From: Propionivibrio dicarboxylicus
GTDB taxonomy: Bacteria > Pseudomonadota > Gammaproteobacteria > Burkholderiales > Rhodocyclaceae
Length of the DNA: 64,000 bases
Assembly: GCF_900099695.1 (NCBI RefSeq)
Contig: NZ_FNCY01000009.1
Coordinates: 124,715 to 188,714 of the forward strand
Reading direction: 5' to 3'
Shown piece after piece: positions 21,225 to 31,198 of this stretch. Both the position numbers and the translations under genes were made by a program. The stretch's first letter is position 1, and every line of letters starts with the position of its first letter. A model generated the notes under the pieces. It saw only the letters and a list, made by a program, of their open reading frames with translations. It did not search any database and had not been told where the DNA came from.

Positions 21225-22549
21225 CTTATCTCGACCACTTCGGCCTGCGCGAACCGCCATTTCTGGCGGAGACAGCTCCCGCCTTCTTTTTCCCCGGAGG
21301 AAAACGCGCCGCTACGCTCGAAGCGCTGATCTATGCAGTCACCCACGACGAAGGCATCGTCAAGGTCAGCGGAACACAAGGCAGCGGAAAAACTTGCCTG
21401 TGTAGAATGCTCGCCGGACGACTGCCGGCATCGGTTCACACCGTCTACCTGACGAATCCGCTGCAGACGCCCGAGGAAACACTTTTAATCACCGCCGAAA
21501 ATCTGCCGCCTTCCTCGCTTGCCGACGGCAAGAAGCCGCCATTCGAGCGCTTGCGAGAGCGGCTGAACGACATCCGCGCCACCGGACAACGAACCGTCGT
21601 CCTCATCGACGATGCGCATATCATGCCGATCGAAACGCTGGGAATGATCGGACGACTCGCCATTCCGGAAACCGGCCAGGAACGACTCCTGCATATCGTT
21701 CTCTTCGGCCAAAGCGAACTCGACATTCGCTTGCGCAACCCGGAAATCCGCTGGCTGCGCGAGCGAATCACCCATAATTTCGCGCTCGACCCACTATCCC
21801 GCCAGGAGGTTGAAGCTTATCTGACGTTCCGCCTGCGCACTGCGGGCCATCGCGGGCAAGCGCTGTTCTCCCCCGCCGCAATCGACCATATCTACCTGGC
21901 AACCGAGGGATTGATCGGCAGCATCAACGAACTCGCCGACAAGGCCATGCACCGCGCCTGCACCGAACACCTTGCACAAATCGATCCACAACAAATCGAA
22001 ACCACCGTTCCTGCCAAGCCCCACCCCGTACGCACCAAACGGAACAATGCCGCCATCCTCGCAACGACCGGCGCGTTGATCGTCGGCCTCGGCGCTGCCC
22101 TCGCCCTGAGCCGCAACACTCCGACCACACCCGAAGCAGCAAGCGCTCGCGCGGCCCCTGCCAGCACAAGCGCCGCCGCATCGACGACCGAAGCCCCGTT
22201 CTTTTCTCTCACAAGCACCTCGACAGCAACAACCAACCGACTCGAAACACTGATCACCGACACAGAGCGCTGGTTACGGGAAGTCCCCGACTCGCACTTT
22301 GTCATCCAGATGCTGAGGACCGACGCCAGCGAGACCGACCGTATCGAAGACTTCCTCGATAACGAAGTCGCCAACCTCGATGCAACGCAGATCCGGGTCT
22401 ATCGCTCCCGACTCAGCGGCCAGGACCGTCTCGGCATCATTTACGGCGACTTCCCGACCAAGAGCGCGGCTCAAAAAGAGCTGAAACGACTCAATCAGGA
22501 CAAATCAGCGAGTCAGTACTACATTCGCTCGACTAGCAAACTCAAGTAA
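21221..22549 (+). CDS. mshM: ExeA/MshM-type AAA ATPase with C-terminal SPOR-like domain
   Basis: 442 residues. The N-terminus YLDHFGLREPPF is the GspA/ExeA/MshM opening. Walker A is SGTQGSGKT and Walker B is VVLIDDAH. A membrane helix (about residues 282-300) separates the cytoplasmic ATPase from a periplasmic Ala/Thr/Ser-rich linker and a C-terminal domain with SPOR-like pattern (IRVYRSRLSGQDRLGIIYGDF). ExeA-type proteins bind peptidoglycan and help place a secretin. As first large gene of the locus it fits a role in MshL assembly. Confidence 0.85.
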   Translation: MTYLDHFGLREPPFLAETAPAFFFPGGKRAATLEALIYAVTHDEGIVKVSGTQGSGKTCLCRMLAGRLPASVHTVYLTNPLQTPEETLLITAENLPPSSLADGKKPPFERLRERLNDIRATGQRTVVLIDDAHIMPIETLGMIGRLAIPETGQERLLHIVLFGQSELDIRLRNPEIRWLRERITHNFALDPLSRQEVEAYLTFRLRTAGHRGQALFSPAAIDHIYLATEGLIGSINELADKAMHRACTEHLAQIDPQQIETTVPAKPHPVRTKRNNAAILATTGALIVGLGAALALSRNTPTTPEAASARAAPASTSAAASTTEAPFFSLTSTSTATTNRLETLITDTERWLREVPDSHFVIQMLRTDASETDRIEDFLDNEVANLDATQIRVYRSRLSGQDRLGIIYGDFPTKSAAQKELKRLNQDKSASQYYIRSTSKLK

Positions 22550-22659
22550 AAAAATATTTTTTAAAACCTGTAATATCAGACAGTATGTCTCTATAGGTTG
22601 GACAACCATCCAATGCTACGATCACCCTCGCCAACAACATTTAAGGGCGAGAAAAGATC

Positions 22660-24495
22660 ATGGGAAGAAAAATTGGCGCAGCAATTTTGACATTATTGCT
22701 AACGTCATGCTCAACGCCGGACAAACACGTCGCGCTTGCCGATCGCTCCCCCGCCCCCGAACGAAGACCTGCAAGAACATCAACCCAACCCGTCGTCCTG
22801 CAAGACGCCCCGTCATCAATACCAGCCCACACGGAGCGTGCAGAGACCTATAGCATCGTCGTCAACAACATCTCAGCACAGGACCTCCTGTTCTCGCTGG
22901 CTCGCGACGCCAAGATCAACATCGATATCCACCCGGGCCTCAGCGGCACGGTGACGCTACACGCCATCGATCAAACCCTGCCGCAACTGCTCAAGCGTAT
23001 CTCGCGGCAAATCGACATGCGCTACGAACTCGACGGCATCACGCTTACGGTCATGCCGGACACGCCATTTCTCAAGACCTACAAGGTCGACCACGTCAAC
23101 ATGACGCGCGACACGGCGGGTACCGTCGCCGTAACGACCCAAGTGGCTTCGGGCACAACCGCCGCCAGCGCCGGCAACCTCAGCGTTCCGGTCGCCGGCA
23201 ACCTTGCCGGCGCCAACAATTCGATCACGCGGGTCGAAAACAAAGCGCAAAACCACTTCTGGGACACCATCACCCGCAACATCCGGGAAATCCTGCACGA
23301 AACCGACAAGATCCTGCCGGAAGGAAGTAGCGAGACAGTCGTCGAACAAGCGAGCGCGCAGACCACAAGCGGCACCGGCACGCCACCGCCGGCGAACACG
23401 GGCCGTCGCGGCGCGCCCGTGCCTTCGCTGGCCAGCAGCCCCAATCCGGCAGCAATGCAGAACAACGGAACTACCGTCGTTCGCCGCACGACCTTCCGGG
23501 AAGCCGCGTCAGTGATCGCCCATCCGGAAAGCGGGATACTCAGCGTACGGGCAACCGCGCATCAACACGAGAAAATCCAGGATTTCCTCGACAAGGTGAC
23601 GCGCAGCAGCCATCGCCAGGTACTCATCGAAGCCATGGTGACCGAGGTTCGTCTTTCTCGCGACCATCAGCAAGGCATCGACTGGAGCGCTGTGACACTC
23701 GGGCGAAGCGGTTTCAGCGTCGCACAAAAAGCAAGCGGCACCATCACGACACCTCCGTCGAGCCTACTCCAGCTGTCCTACAATAACCTGCAATCGCGCG
23801 TCGGCGCCATCCGTGCCGCCATCACCCTGCTCGAGGGATTCGGTACCGTCAAGGTCCTCTCGAGCCCGAAGCTGTCTGTCATGAACAACCAGACGGCGGT
23901 AATAAAGGTCGTCGACAACAATGTTTACTTCACTCTAAAAGCCGACACCACCGCGAACACCAACACCACGACCACGACCTTCACCACCACACTGCAATCG
24001 GTTCCGGTCGGTTTCGTCATGAACGTCACCCCCCAGATCAGCGACACCGACAGTGTCATGCTCAACATTCGCCCGAGCATCTCCAGCGTCGTGGATTACG
24101 TCACCGACCCTAACCCGTCGCTCGCGAATCCCTGCGGATTCGGCACCACGGGATGCGCCATTCCGCCGATCGAAAGCCGGATCCCGGTCGTCCGCACGCG
24201 AGAAATGGAATCCATGCTGCGCATCGACGACGGCAATATCGCCGTCATGGGCGGACTCATCGAGGACCGCATCGAGAATATCGACAACACCATTCCCGGA
24301 CTATCCCGCCTACCCGTCATCGGCGAACTGTTCAAACAACGAAGGGACCAATCGATCAAGACCGAACTGGTCATCTTCCTGCGCCCAACGATCCTGCGCG
24401 ACGCTAGCCTCGAAGGTAATTATGCTCACTTGAAAACTGCCTTTCCGGAAGAACGAATATCCTGGCAACCCGGGCAAGACGGGGTCGTCGAATGA
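22660..24495 (+). CDS. mshL: MSHA-type pilus secretin MshL
   Basis: 611 residues with a lipoprotein signal peptide (lipobox LLTSC). N-terminal secretin/STN-like domains follow (NNISAQDLLFSLARDAKINID), then a Gly/Ala/Thr-rich linker near residues 155-270 and the C-terminal secretin core with VLSSPKLSVMNNQTAVIKV and GNIAVMGGLIEDRIE. It should form the outer-membrane channel for the pilus. The stop overlaps the mshE start (ATGA). RBS-like GAGAAA precedes the ATG at 22660. Confidence 0.9.
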   Translation: MGRKIGAAILTLLLTSCSTPDKHVALADRSPAPERRPARTSTQPVVLQDAPSSIPAHTERAETYSIVVNNISAQDLLFSLARDAKINIDIHPGLSGTVTLHAIDQTLPQLLKRISRQIDMRYELDGITLTVMPDTPFLKTYKVDHVNMTRDTAGTVAVTTQVASGTTAASAGNLSVPVAGNLAGANNSITRVENKAQNHFWDTITRNIREILHETDKILPEGSSETVVEQASAQTTSGTGTPPPANTGRRGAPVPSLASSPNPAAMQNNGTTVVRRTTFREAASVIAHPESGILSVRATAHQHEKIQDFLDKVTRSSHRQVLIEAMVTEVRLSRDHQQGIDWSAVTLGRSGFSVAQKASGTITTPPSSLLQLSYNNLQSRVGAIRAAITLLEGFGTVKVLSSPKLSVMNNQTAVIKVVDNNVYFTLKADTTANTNTTTTTFTTTLQSVPVGFVMNVTPQISDTDSVMLNIRPSISSVVDYVTDPNPSLANPCGFGTTGCAIPPIESRIPVVRTREMESMLRIDDGNIAVMGGLIEDRIENIDNTIPGLSRLPVIGELFKQRRDQSIKTELVIFLRPTILRDASLEGNYAHLKTAFPEERISWQPGQDGVVE

Positions 24496-24654
24496 GGGAA
24501 CATCTCGACATGAGCCCCTCGCCCCCCCGTCCCGAAGCGCGCCAGCACGGCGCCTCTGCTCGGTCGCAGCCTCATCGACAAGGGCCTGCTGAATGAAGAC
24601 CAACTCAGGATCGCCCTCCTCGAACAGAAAACGTCGAACCGGCCGCTCGGTCAA
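24492..24654 (+). other. 5' end of mshE with C7 tract and frame break
   Basis: Two in-frame ATGs at 24492 (overlapping the mshL stop as ATGA) and 24510 open a frame that ends at TGA 24594. The mshE frame is open upstream only to a stop at 24511 and has no ATG, GTG or TTG before 24655, although it encodes family-like sequence from about 24550 (LLGRSLIDKGLLNEDQL). Removing one C from the run of seven at 24522-24528 would join the normal start to the gene. This is either a real slippage site or a sequencing/assembly error. Confidence 0.75.
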
Positions 24655-26226
24655 TTGCTCGTAGCGCTCGACTTCATCTCCGAAAACGCACTGCGCGACA
24701 CCCTCTCGGAGAGTCAAGGCAAAGCGAGCATCGAGCTGACATGCGCCACCATCGATGCCGCGACCTTGCAACTCGTGCCACACGAACTGGCACGACGCCA
24801 CCACCTGCTCCCGCTTCATTACGATCCATCGCAGCAACGACTGACGATCGCCGTCCGCGATGGCGACGACCTCGTCGCACTCGATGCCATTACTGCACTG
24901 CACGGTGGCCATCTGGACATCGAGACGCTGCTGGCGGGAGAAACCGACATCGATCGCGCGATCGACCGCGCTTACGGCCACGAACTGGCAATCGACGGCA
25001 TCCTCCACGAACTTGAGACGGGAGAAACCGATGCACGAGTGCGACACGCGGCACCAGAGCAATCGAAGCAACCAATCATTCGACTCATCGACGCCATATT
25101 GACCGATGCCGTCAGACAGGATGCCTCCGACATCCATTTTGAACCGGAACCGGGGTTTCTCCGCATCCGTTACCGCATCGACGGCTTGCTCAAGCAAATC
25201 CGGTCTGTTCACAAGACACACTGGCCGGCAATGAACGTCCGGCTGAAGGTGCTGGCCGGAATGAACATCGCCGAAACTCGGGCACCGCAGGATGGACACA
25301 TCCCCTTCTCCATGCAGGGTCGACAGATCGATCTGCGCGCTTCGGTCCAGCCCACGCTCCACGGCGAAAACATTGTCTTGCGCATACTCGATCGCCGGCG
25401 CGGACTCCCATCACTGGACGAACTCGGCCTGACCCAACACCATCGCCGCGACATCGAGCGGATGATGGCCCGCCCGGAAGGCATCATTCTCGTGACCGGC
25501 CCCACCGGTAGCGGAAAGACGACGACGCTCTATTCGATGCTGAGGCAAGTCAATGACGAAACCATCAACATCATGACGCTCGAGGACCCGGTCGAACTGC
25601 CGATGCCGATCGTGCGCCAGACCAGCGTTGCCGAAGCTGTCCGCCTCGATTTTGCCAACGGCATCCGTTCGATCATGCGCCAGGACCCGGACATCATTCT
25701 CGTCGGTGAAATTCGCGATAGCGAAACAGCCGAGATGGCTTTTCGCGCCGCCATGACCGGTCATCAAGTCTATGCAACCCTGCACGCCAATTCGGCACTC
25801 GGCGCAATACCGCGCCTGCTCGACATCGGCATCCCGCCCGACATCCTCGCCGAAAATATCATTGGCATCATCGCCCAGCGTCTTGTTCGCCGGCTGTGTG
25901 ACGACTGCAAAACGCCGTATCCGGCAAGCGCTGCGGAAGCCCGGCTGTTTGAACAGGAACAAACGCTTTTTCGCCCGACGGGATGCAAACGCTGCCAATT
26001 CCGAGGATATCGCGGGCGCTTTGCGCTCATGGAAATCCTGCGCATGACCGATGTGCTGGCCGAACACGTGGCGCGTCGCGCCACCGTCGGCAAGATCCGC
26101 CGCCTGGCGGAAACGCACGAATTTTCCACGCTCGCCGAAGAGGGCTTAAGACGCGTCCGCGATGGCACAACCTCGCTGGTCGAACTCGGTCGGGTGCTTG
26201 ACCTCACTCAGCTTCGATCCGCCTGA
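24655..26226 (+). CDS. mshE: pilus assembly ATPase MshE (GspE/PilB family)
   Basis: 523 residues from the first standard start (TTG) of the open frame; homologous sequence extends further upstream, see the frame break at 24492-24654. The N-terminal MshEN domain (LLVALDFISENALRDTL) is followed by the ATPase core: DIHFEPEPGFLRIRYRIDG, Walker A GPTGSGKTT (about residue 282), Asp box and Walker B LVGEIRDSETAEMAF, and a zinc-binding tetracysteine pattern (RLCDDCKTPYP ... GCKRCQF). It powers pilus extension. In MSHA systems the N-domain binds c-di-GMP. Truncation at 24655 would remove part of that domain. Confidence 0.88.
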   Translation: MLVALDFISENALRDTLSESQGKASIELTCATIDAATLQLVPHELARRHHLLPLHYDPSQQRLTIAVRDGDDLVALDAITALHGGHLDIETLLAGETDIDRAIDRAYGHELAIDGILHELETGETDARVRHAAPEQSKQPIIRLIDAILTDAVRQDASDIHFEPEPGFLRIRYRIDGLLKQIRSVHKTHWPAMNVRLKVLAGMNIAETRAPQDGHIPFSMQGRQIDLRASVQPTLHGENIVLRILDRRRGLPSLDELGLTQHHRRDIERMMARPEGIILVTGPTGSGKTTTLYSMLRQVNDETINIMTLEDPVELPMPIVRQTSVAEAVRLDFANGIRSIMRQDPDIILVGEIRDSETAEMAFRAAMTGHQVYATLHANSALGAIPRLLDIGIPPDILAENIIGIIAQRLVRRLCDDCKTPYPASAAEARLFEQEQTLFRPTGCKRCQFRGYRGRFALMEILRMTDVLAEHVARRATVGKIRRLAETHEFSTLAEEGLRRVRDGTTSLVELGRVLDLTQLRSA

Positions 26227-26230
26227 TCAC

Positions 26231-27436
26231 ATGCAGCTCTTTCGCTACCGGGCCATTGACGCCAACGGCCACAAATGCAACGGAACGATCGAAGCTGACC
26301 ACGCCGACCGACTGCCTGCGCTGCTCCAGGCCATGGCACTTGAACTGATCGATGCCCACCCTCTCCCTAACCTGATCAAACACCTTGTCCACCGAAAACA
26401 TTCGCGACGCCAAAGCATCCATTTCTGTTTTCACCTCAAGCTCCTGATCGGTTCCGGCATTCCCCTCATCGACGCATTGGCTGACCTGCGCGACACTGCC
26501 GAAACAGCCGACATGCGCAGAATCGCAACGAGTTTGATCGCCGCCATCGAAAGTGGCCACAGTTTGTCGCAGGCATTGGCCTGGCACCCGAATGCTTTCG
26601 ACGAGGTCTTCATCAGCCTGATCCGCGCAGGAGAAAGCGCAGGACAACTACCCGAAGTCCTCGCCAACCTCGTCGACACCTTGAAATGGGAAGACGAACT
26701 GGCAACCCAGACCCGCCGACTGATGCTTTATCCGCTGGTCGCCGGATCTGTCGTGCTTGCTGCGGCCACCTTCGTCACACTACATCTCGTCCCACAAATC
26801 AAAGTATTCGTTCACGACATGGGCCACGCCTTGCCAATGAGCACCCGCCTGCTCATCGGGATTGCCGACCTGACAGAAAATTATGGTGCCGTCCTTCTGC
26901 CGGGCTTGGGTCTCACCATACTGATGCTGCCTTTTCTGCGCGACACCAATCCCGGCATCCGCCAGCTTATCGACCGACGATCGCTGGTGCTACCGCTCAT
27001 CGGTCCGCTCATACACAAGCTCATCCTGTCGCGCTTCACCAAATTGTTCGCACAACTCTATGCTGCCGGAATTCCGGTACTTGAAGCGATTCAAATAATC
27101 CAGCCGGCCATCAACAACTTTGCGCTCCGCGACGAACTGAGGCGCGTCGAACTGTCAATCAGCGAGGGCGTCTCGATCGCCACGGCCTTCCGTTCCAGCG
27201 CCCTGTTTCCGCCATTCGTCATTCGGATGCTGAGCGCGGGAGAGCGATCCGGAACCCTCGAGACGGCTCTCGAAAACATCAGTCATTTCTACACGCGCGA
27301 CGTCAGGGAGCGTGCCGCACAACTACAGCAGCTCATCGAACCAGCCATGACGCTGGTTCTCGGGGGCCTGCTGGGCTGGATCATGTTGGCCGTGCTCGGG
27401 CCATTTTATGACGTCATCACTACGATCGCACCATGA
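26231..27436 (+). CDS. mshG: pilus assembly platform protein MshG (GspF/PilC family)
   Basis: 401 residues from the ATG at 26231 (MQLFRYRAIDANGHKCNGTI). It has two GspF repeats, each with cytoplasmic helices and membrane segments, for example FISLIRAGESAGQLPEVLANL in repeat 1 and MLSAGERSGTLETALENIS in repeat 2. PilC/GspF proteins form the inner-membrane platform on which the ATPase acts. It starts 4 bases after mshE. Confidence 0.9.
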   Translation: MQLFRYRAIDANGHKCNGTIEADHADRLPALLQAMALELIDAHPLPNLIKHLVHRKHSRRQSIHFCFHLKLLIGSGIPLIDALADLRDTAETADMRRIATSLIAAIESGHSLSQALAWHPNAFDEVFISLIRAGESAGQLPEVLANLVDTLKWEDELATQTRRLMLYPLVAGSVVLAAATFVTLHLVPQIKVFVHDMGHALPMSTRLLIGIADLTENYGAVLLPGLGLTILMLPFLRDTNPGIRQLIDRRSLVLPLIGPLIHKLILSRFTKLFAQLYAAGIPVLEAIQIIQPAINNFALRDELRRVELSISEGVSIATAFRSSALFPPFVIRMLSAGERSGTLETALENISHFYTRDVRERAAQLQQLIEPAMTLVLGGLLGWIMLAVLGPFYDVITTIAP

Positions 27437-27448
27437 GGGCACATCGTC

Positions 27449-28957
27449 ATGAAAAATGGACTTCTGATCTACGTCACCACCGATGAACTGAAGAGTTTCC
27501 GATGGCGCGCCGGACATCTTGAGCACGATGGAAAATTCGCCAACGACGAAGCCGGCCACCGGCAATTTGCACATCATTTGGCTAGCGCCAAGAATGAAAC
27601 ACTCATCACATTGGTCAATATTGCAGAAGAAAATTTTGTCAACGAGACCATTCCGAATCTCCGGGGTGACGACCGCGCAAGCATCATCCGACGCAGACTT
27701 GAACAGCGATTCCCTGATGCGCAATTCACCGCGTCTCTCAGCCTCGGACTCGACCGCTCGGCCGGAAATAGCGAGCACCTGCTTCTGGCTGCTTTCACCC
27801 GACATGAAAACATCGCGCCATGGCTCCGGCTGATCGCCTCGGCGAGTATCTCGCTCAGCGCGATATATTCCCCATCGTTTCTCGCGCCAGCTCTAATGCG
27901 AATCATCCGTCCCGATGAGCGCAACTGTCTACTGCTGACGCAGCAAGACGCGAGCATCCGGCAGAGCCATATAAAAGACGGCAAGCTACAGTTCAGTCGC
28001 CTGACATCGCTATCGGGCCTGACCGAAGAGCGCATTGCCGAACGCTTCATCGAAGCGGCGACACGACTGCGCCTGTTCCTGATCAGCCAACGCCTGCTTG
28101 ATCACGGTACGCCGTTAACAACCTGCATGATCGCACCGCCGTCGATCGCCGCAATCCTCCGTTCATACAGTCAGGAAGACGGCGCCCGAGATTTCATCGT
28201 CATCGACATCGCCGAGACTTTCCAGCGCGCAGGAATAAAGTCAGCGCCGACGGACAGCGGATGTGAAACGCTTTTTCTTGCACTAGCCGCCCTGTCTCCG
28301 CCGAAAGTTCACTACGCCGACGTATTCATGCGCAGGGAGACCCGGCTGAGAAGCATCCGCCGATATCTGTTCGGCGCCGGCGAAGTCGCCATGGCAGCCA
28401 GCCTTTTGGTATCGATAGGCCTGCACCTACAAATCCGCCACATCGAGACATCTGTCGACCAGGACCGACAGGACATAGCCCTGATCAGGGCGCGTCTCGA
28501 AACTTTGCAACGCGCACTCCCCGTGGTTCCCGTCGACAACGCACAGATCCAATCACTCATCGTCAGTCATCATCATCTGCTCCGGCAAACCGCCGGGCCG
28601 GCCGAAATATTCCAAACGATCAGCCATGCGCTCGTCGACAAGCCAGGCATCGTCATCGAGAGCATCGACTGGGCCTTGGAAAACAATAAAAGCCCCGTCG
28701 GCAAGGAGACCCGTATCGGTCACGAGACCGCCGTCATCCGCGGCCATGCGCAGCCTGACGACGACAAGCACCCACGAACGGGAGCGACACAACTCCGGCA
28801 GTTCGTGGCCGCACTCAAGGAAGCGCCACAACTCAACGCCAAGATGACCCGCCAACCGGTCGGCGAGACCCCTAGTCTTTACATGCCGCCTGCGGACGCC
28901 GCTCAGATCAAGACGGCCTCTTTCATCATCGAACTCTCCCGGAATCGGAAACCATGA
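27449..28957 (+). CDS. MshI-like pilus protein: actin-like (PilM-type) domain joined to a PilN-like membrane part
   Basis: 502 residues. The first 290 residues resemble a divergent PilM/MshI actin-like domain (MKNGLLIYVTTDELKSFRW, RAGIKSAPTDSGCETLFLALA). A membrane helix (about residues 312-332) and a coiled-coil region with a PilN-like C-terminal domain follow. In type IV pili PilM and PilN are usually two proteins; here both parts appear in one chain. The call rests mainly on position and layout. It overlaps the next gene by 4 bases. Confidence 0.65.
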   Translation: MKNGLLIYVTTDELKSFRWRAGHLEHDGKFANDEAGHRQFAHHLASAKNETLITLVNIAEENFVNETIPNLRGDDRASIIRRRLEQRFPDAQFTASLSLGLDRSAGNSEHLLLAAFTRHENIAPWLRLIASASISLSAIYSPSFLAPALMRIIRPDERNCLLLTQQDASIRQSHIKDGKLQFSRLTSLSGLTEERIAERFIEAATRLRLFLISQRLLDHGTPLTTCMIAPPSIAAILRSYSQEDGARDFIVIDIAETFQRAGIKSAPTDSGCETLFLALAALSPPKVHYADVFMRRETRLRSIRRYLFGAGEVAMAASLLVSIGLHLQIRHIETSVDQDRQDIALIRARLETLQRALPVVPVDNAQIQSLIVSHHHLLRQTAGPAEIFQTISHALVDKPGIVIESIDWALENNKSPVGKETRIGHETAVIRGHAQPDDDKHPRTGATQLRQFVAALKEAPQLNAKMTRQPVGETPSLYMPPADAAQIKTASFIIELSRNRKP

Positions 28958-29565
28958 ATGCCTCGCCTGAACGACACACCTCGATTACCTCCGGACTTAT
29001 CTTCTGCATCGCCACGAGCGCATGCGGATTGGCTATCGTTGCGCAATCGCTGCTAGCCTTCCATGCTTCGCTTGACGAAGCAGCGACAACGACAACCGAG
29101 CGAAACTCCATTGTCATCGAGCTTCGGCGCTTGAGCGAAGGTGAAGGACGCATCCGCGAGACGGCAAGAGCGTTCAATACGATTCTTCGCGGTCCATCCG
29201 GTGAAGGAACGAGCGCGCCAGATTGGACAGCACTAGTCGACGAGATACAGCGAAAGCATCAACTGGCCGACGTGCGCTACGAACCAGATCAACCACAAAT
29301 TCTCGCGGTGGCGCCATCTGAATCCTTGGCACTTGTCTCCATGCCGATTCACCTTCGACTGAAATTGCTGCACGAGGAAGACCTGACCCGCTTTCTGGAC
29401 GAACTCCGCGCACAGTCGCCTTCGTTCGTCCACATCAAGAAATGTCACATCGGCCGCTCGCAAACAGTCGCATCACCCGATCTTGATACAGGCCATCTCG
29501 ACGCAGACTGCCGAATCGAGGCGGTTGCCTTGCAAGACAACCGCCAGGGAGCCTCTAAACCATGA
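28954..29565 (+). CDS. MshJ/PilO-like pilus assembly protein
   Basis: 203 residues with one N-terminal membrane helix (about residues 13-36), a short coiled coil, then an alpha/beta domain. This is the usual PilO/MshJ plan, although sequence similarity by eye is weak. PilO-type proteins pair with PilN and connect the inner-membrane platform to the secretin through PilP. Both ends overlap neighbours by 4 bases. Function is inferred from context. Confidence 0.6.
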   Translation: MNASPERHTSITSGLIFCIATSACGLAIVAQSLLAFHASLDEAATTTTERNSIVIELRRLSEGEGRIRETARAFNTILRGPSGEGTSAPDWTALVDEIQRKHQLADVRYEPDQPQILAVAPSESLALVSMPIHLRLKLLHEEDLTRFLDELRAQSPSFVHIKKCHIGRSQTVASPDLDTGHLDADCRIEAVALQDNRQGASKP

Positions 29566-30020
29566 ATCCCGGCCTCCCCGTACCCATCGGAACATGCACC
29601 ATCGCCCTCATCCTTTGGTTCTTTCCTTTGTCGTCAGCTGCACAAACAGGGACAACGCTCGGCCGCCTGTTCTTCACACCCGAAGCTCGACAAGCCCTCG
29701 ACAGACAACGCCGCACCAGCGAACAATCCGCACCTGATGACACAGCACCCGGCGAACTTCGCATTGATGGCATCGTCATTGGCACCAACGCGCGGACGAC
29801 GGTTTGGATCAACGGACGCCCCTTGGTCGAGGATCCGAAGACGCGCGGTCTCAGCATTCGCGTCGATAAGGCAGACCCGAGCAGAATCACCCTCTTGTTC
29901 AAGATGTTTCCACCGCTTCGGACGCAAATCGGCGCACATCTCAGCCCGGAAACGATCCGTGCGATTCCACCCCTCGAGGCTTGGGCGCAAAACACGGTGC
30001 CTGACAAACCACAACAATGA
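29562..30020 (+). CDS. MshK/PilP-like exported pilus protein
   Basis: 152 residues with a signal peptide (CTIALILWFFPLSSAAQ). The mature part contains LRIDGIVIGTNARTTVWINGRPL, which resembles the short beta domain of MshK and other proteins that touch the secretin. Position after MshI/J-like genes supports that role. It overlaps the genes on both sides by 4 bases. Confidence 0.6.
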   Translation: MNPGLPVPIGTCTIALILWFFPLSSAAQTGTTLGRLFFTPEARQALDRQRRTSEQSAPDDTAPGELRIDGIVIGTNARTTVWINGRPLVEDPKTRGLSIRVDKADPSRITLLFKMFPPLRTQIGAHLSPETIRAIPPLEAWAQNTVPDKPQQ

Positions 30021-31198
30021 CACACCACCCGATTGCGAACGACCGACGCCAAGAGGGTAACGTAATCGCCATCCTGCTCGTGCTGATGACGGTGCTCATG
30101 CTTGGCGCCCTGACTGATCAGTTGGTGACGATCGCACGCCCCCGTCACCAGACAACCGAGGAAGTACTCGCTCAGGCGCGCGAGGCACTCCTCGGTTTCG
30201 CCGCGACCTACCGTGACACGCACGCAGAGCAATCGTTCGGCTACCTGCCATGCCCGAACCTCGACAACGATGGCATTTCCAGTCTGAGCTGCGGATTGGC
30301 TCAGGTGTCGGCGCTCGGCCGCCTGCCGTGGAAATCCCTGGACCTTCCAAATTATCGAGACAGCACCGGAGAGTGCCTTTGGTACGCGATCGGCGGCCGC
30401 GCGAAAGGCAGCCACAAGACAAGTCAACTTAACTGGGACACCCAAGGGCAGTTTCTCGTTCAAGACATCGCCGGAAAGCTGCAACACGAAACTTCTCCCC
30501 ATGCCCTCCCACTTGCCATTGTTATCGCCCCGGGGCGACCGTTACCTGGTCAGGAATCGCGCCACACACAACGTAGTGACCAATGCGCCGACATCGGCGC
30601 ACCGGACGAACACCTCGAAAACGTTGACAACCGCTGGTCTTCCACGACACATACCGGCAACATCGTTATCACGATCGGCGATGACACAAAAGCCAACGAC
30701 AGGGTTGTCTGGCTCAACGCTTCAGACATCTTCGAGCGGATCAAGCGGCGCAAAGATTTTGGAGCCGATATCGAAACCATGATGGATGATCTCGCCACCT
30801 ACCTTAGCAAACTTGCCCCCAACCAGTTACCCATGCCAACGAAAACGCAAAAGGGTGTCGCCCTGTTGATCGAAAACTATCTCGCCACCAATCCAGTTAT
30901 CGCCAAAAAAAACGTCATTCATCACTGGCGCGATAACTTGCTCTATGCCGCAAACGGCGATTCAAAGGCTTTTGTACTGGAACTCGACGGGCGTGTGCAG
31001 ACATGTCGTGCCGTGCTGTTCTTCGCCGGAGAGCGAACCCCACTGCAACGTCGCAGCACCGCCGAAGAACGCGAGGATTGGCGCATGTACCTCGAAGGCG
31101 TCAACGCCAAAACATTTCCAAACCCCGGAAAATACACCGGCACCCGCAGTTTTCGCCCCAACAACAGCAGCACCGACATCGCCCGCTGTATTGGGTGA
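30017..31198 (+). CDS. large pseudopilin-like protein with degenerate signal
   Basis: 393 residues. A basic leader (RRQEGNVIAILLVLMTVLML) with one membrane helix resembles the PilX/MshP-type minor pilin start but lacks the usual Phe and Glu. Downstream it has AREALLGFAAT then GYLPCPN, a pattern shared with the next gene product (ETLLGFAAANGRLPCPA), so the two look paralogous. Paired Cys residues suggest disulfides in an exported domain. It could be a minor pilin, tip protein or adhesin. No named family was recognised. Confidence 0.55.
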   Translation: MTHHPIANDRRQEGNVIAILLVLMTVLMLGALTDQLVTIARPRHQTTEEVLAQAREALLGFAATYRDTHAEQSFGYLPCPNLDNDGISSLSCGLAQVSALGRLPWKSLDLPNYRDSTGECLWYAIGGRAKGSHKTSQLNWDTQGQFLVQDIAGKLQHETSPHALPLAIVIAPGRPLPGQESRHTQRSDQCADIGAPDEHLENVDNRWSSTTHTGNIVITIGDDTKANDRVVWLNASDIFERIKRRKDFGADIETMMDDLATYLSKLAPNQLPMPTKTQKGVALLIENYLATNPVIAKKNVIHHWRDNLLYAANGDSKAFVLELDGRVQTCRAVLFFAGERTPLQRRSTAEEREDWRMYLEGVNAKTFPNPGKYTGTRSFRPNNSSTDIARCIG

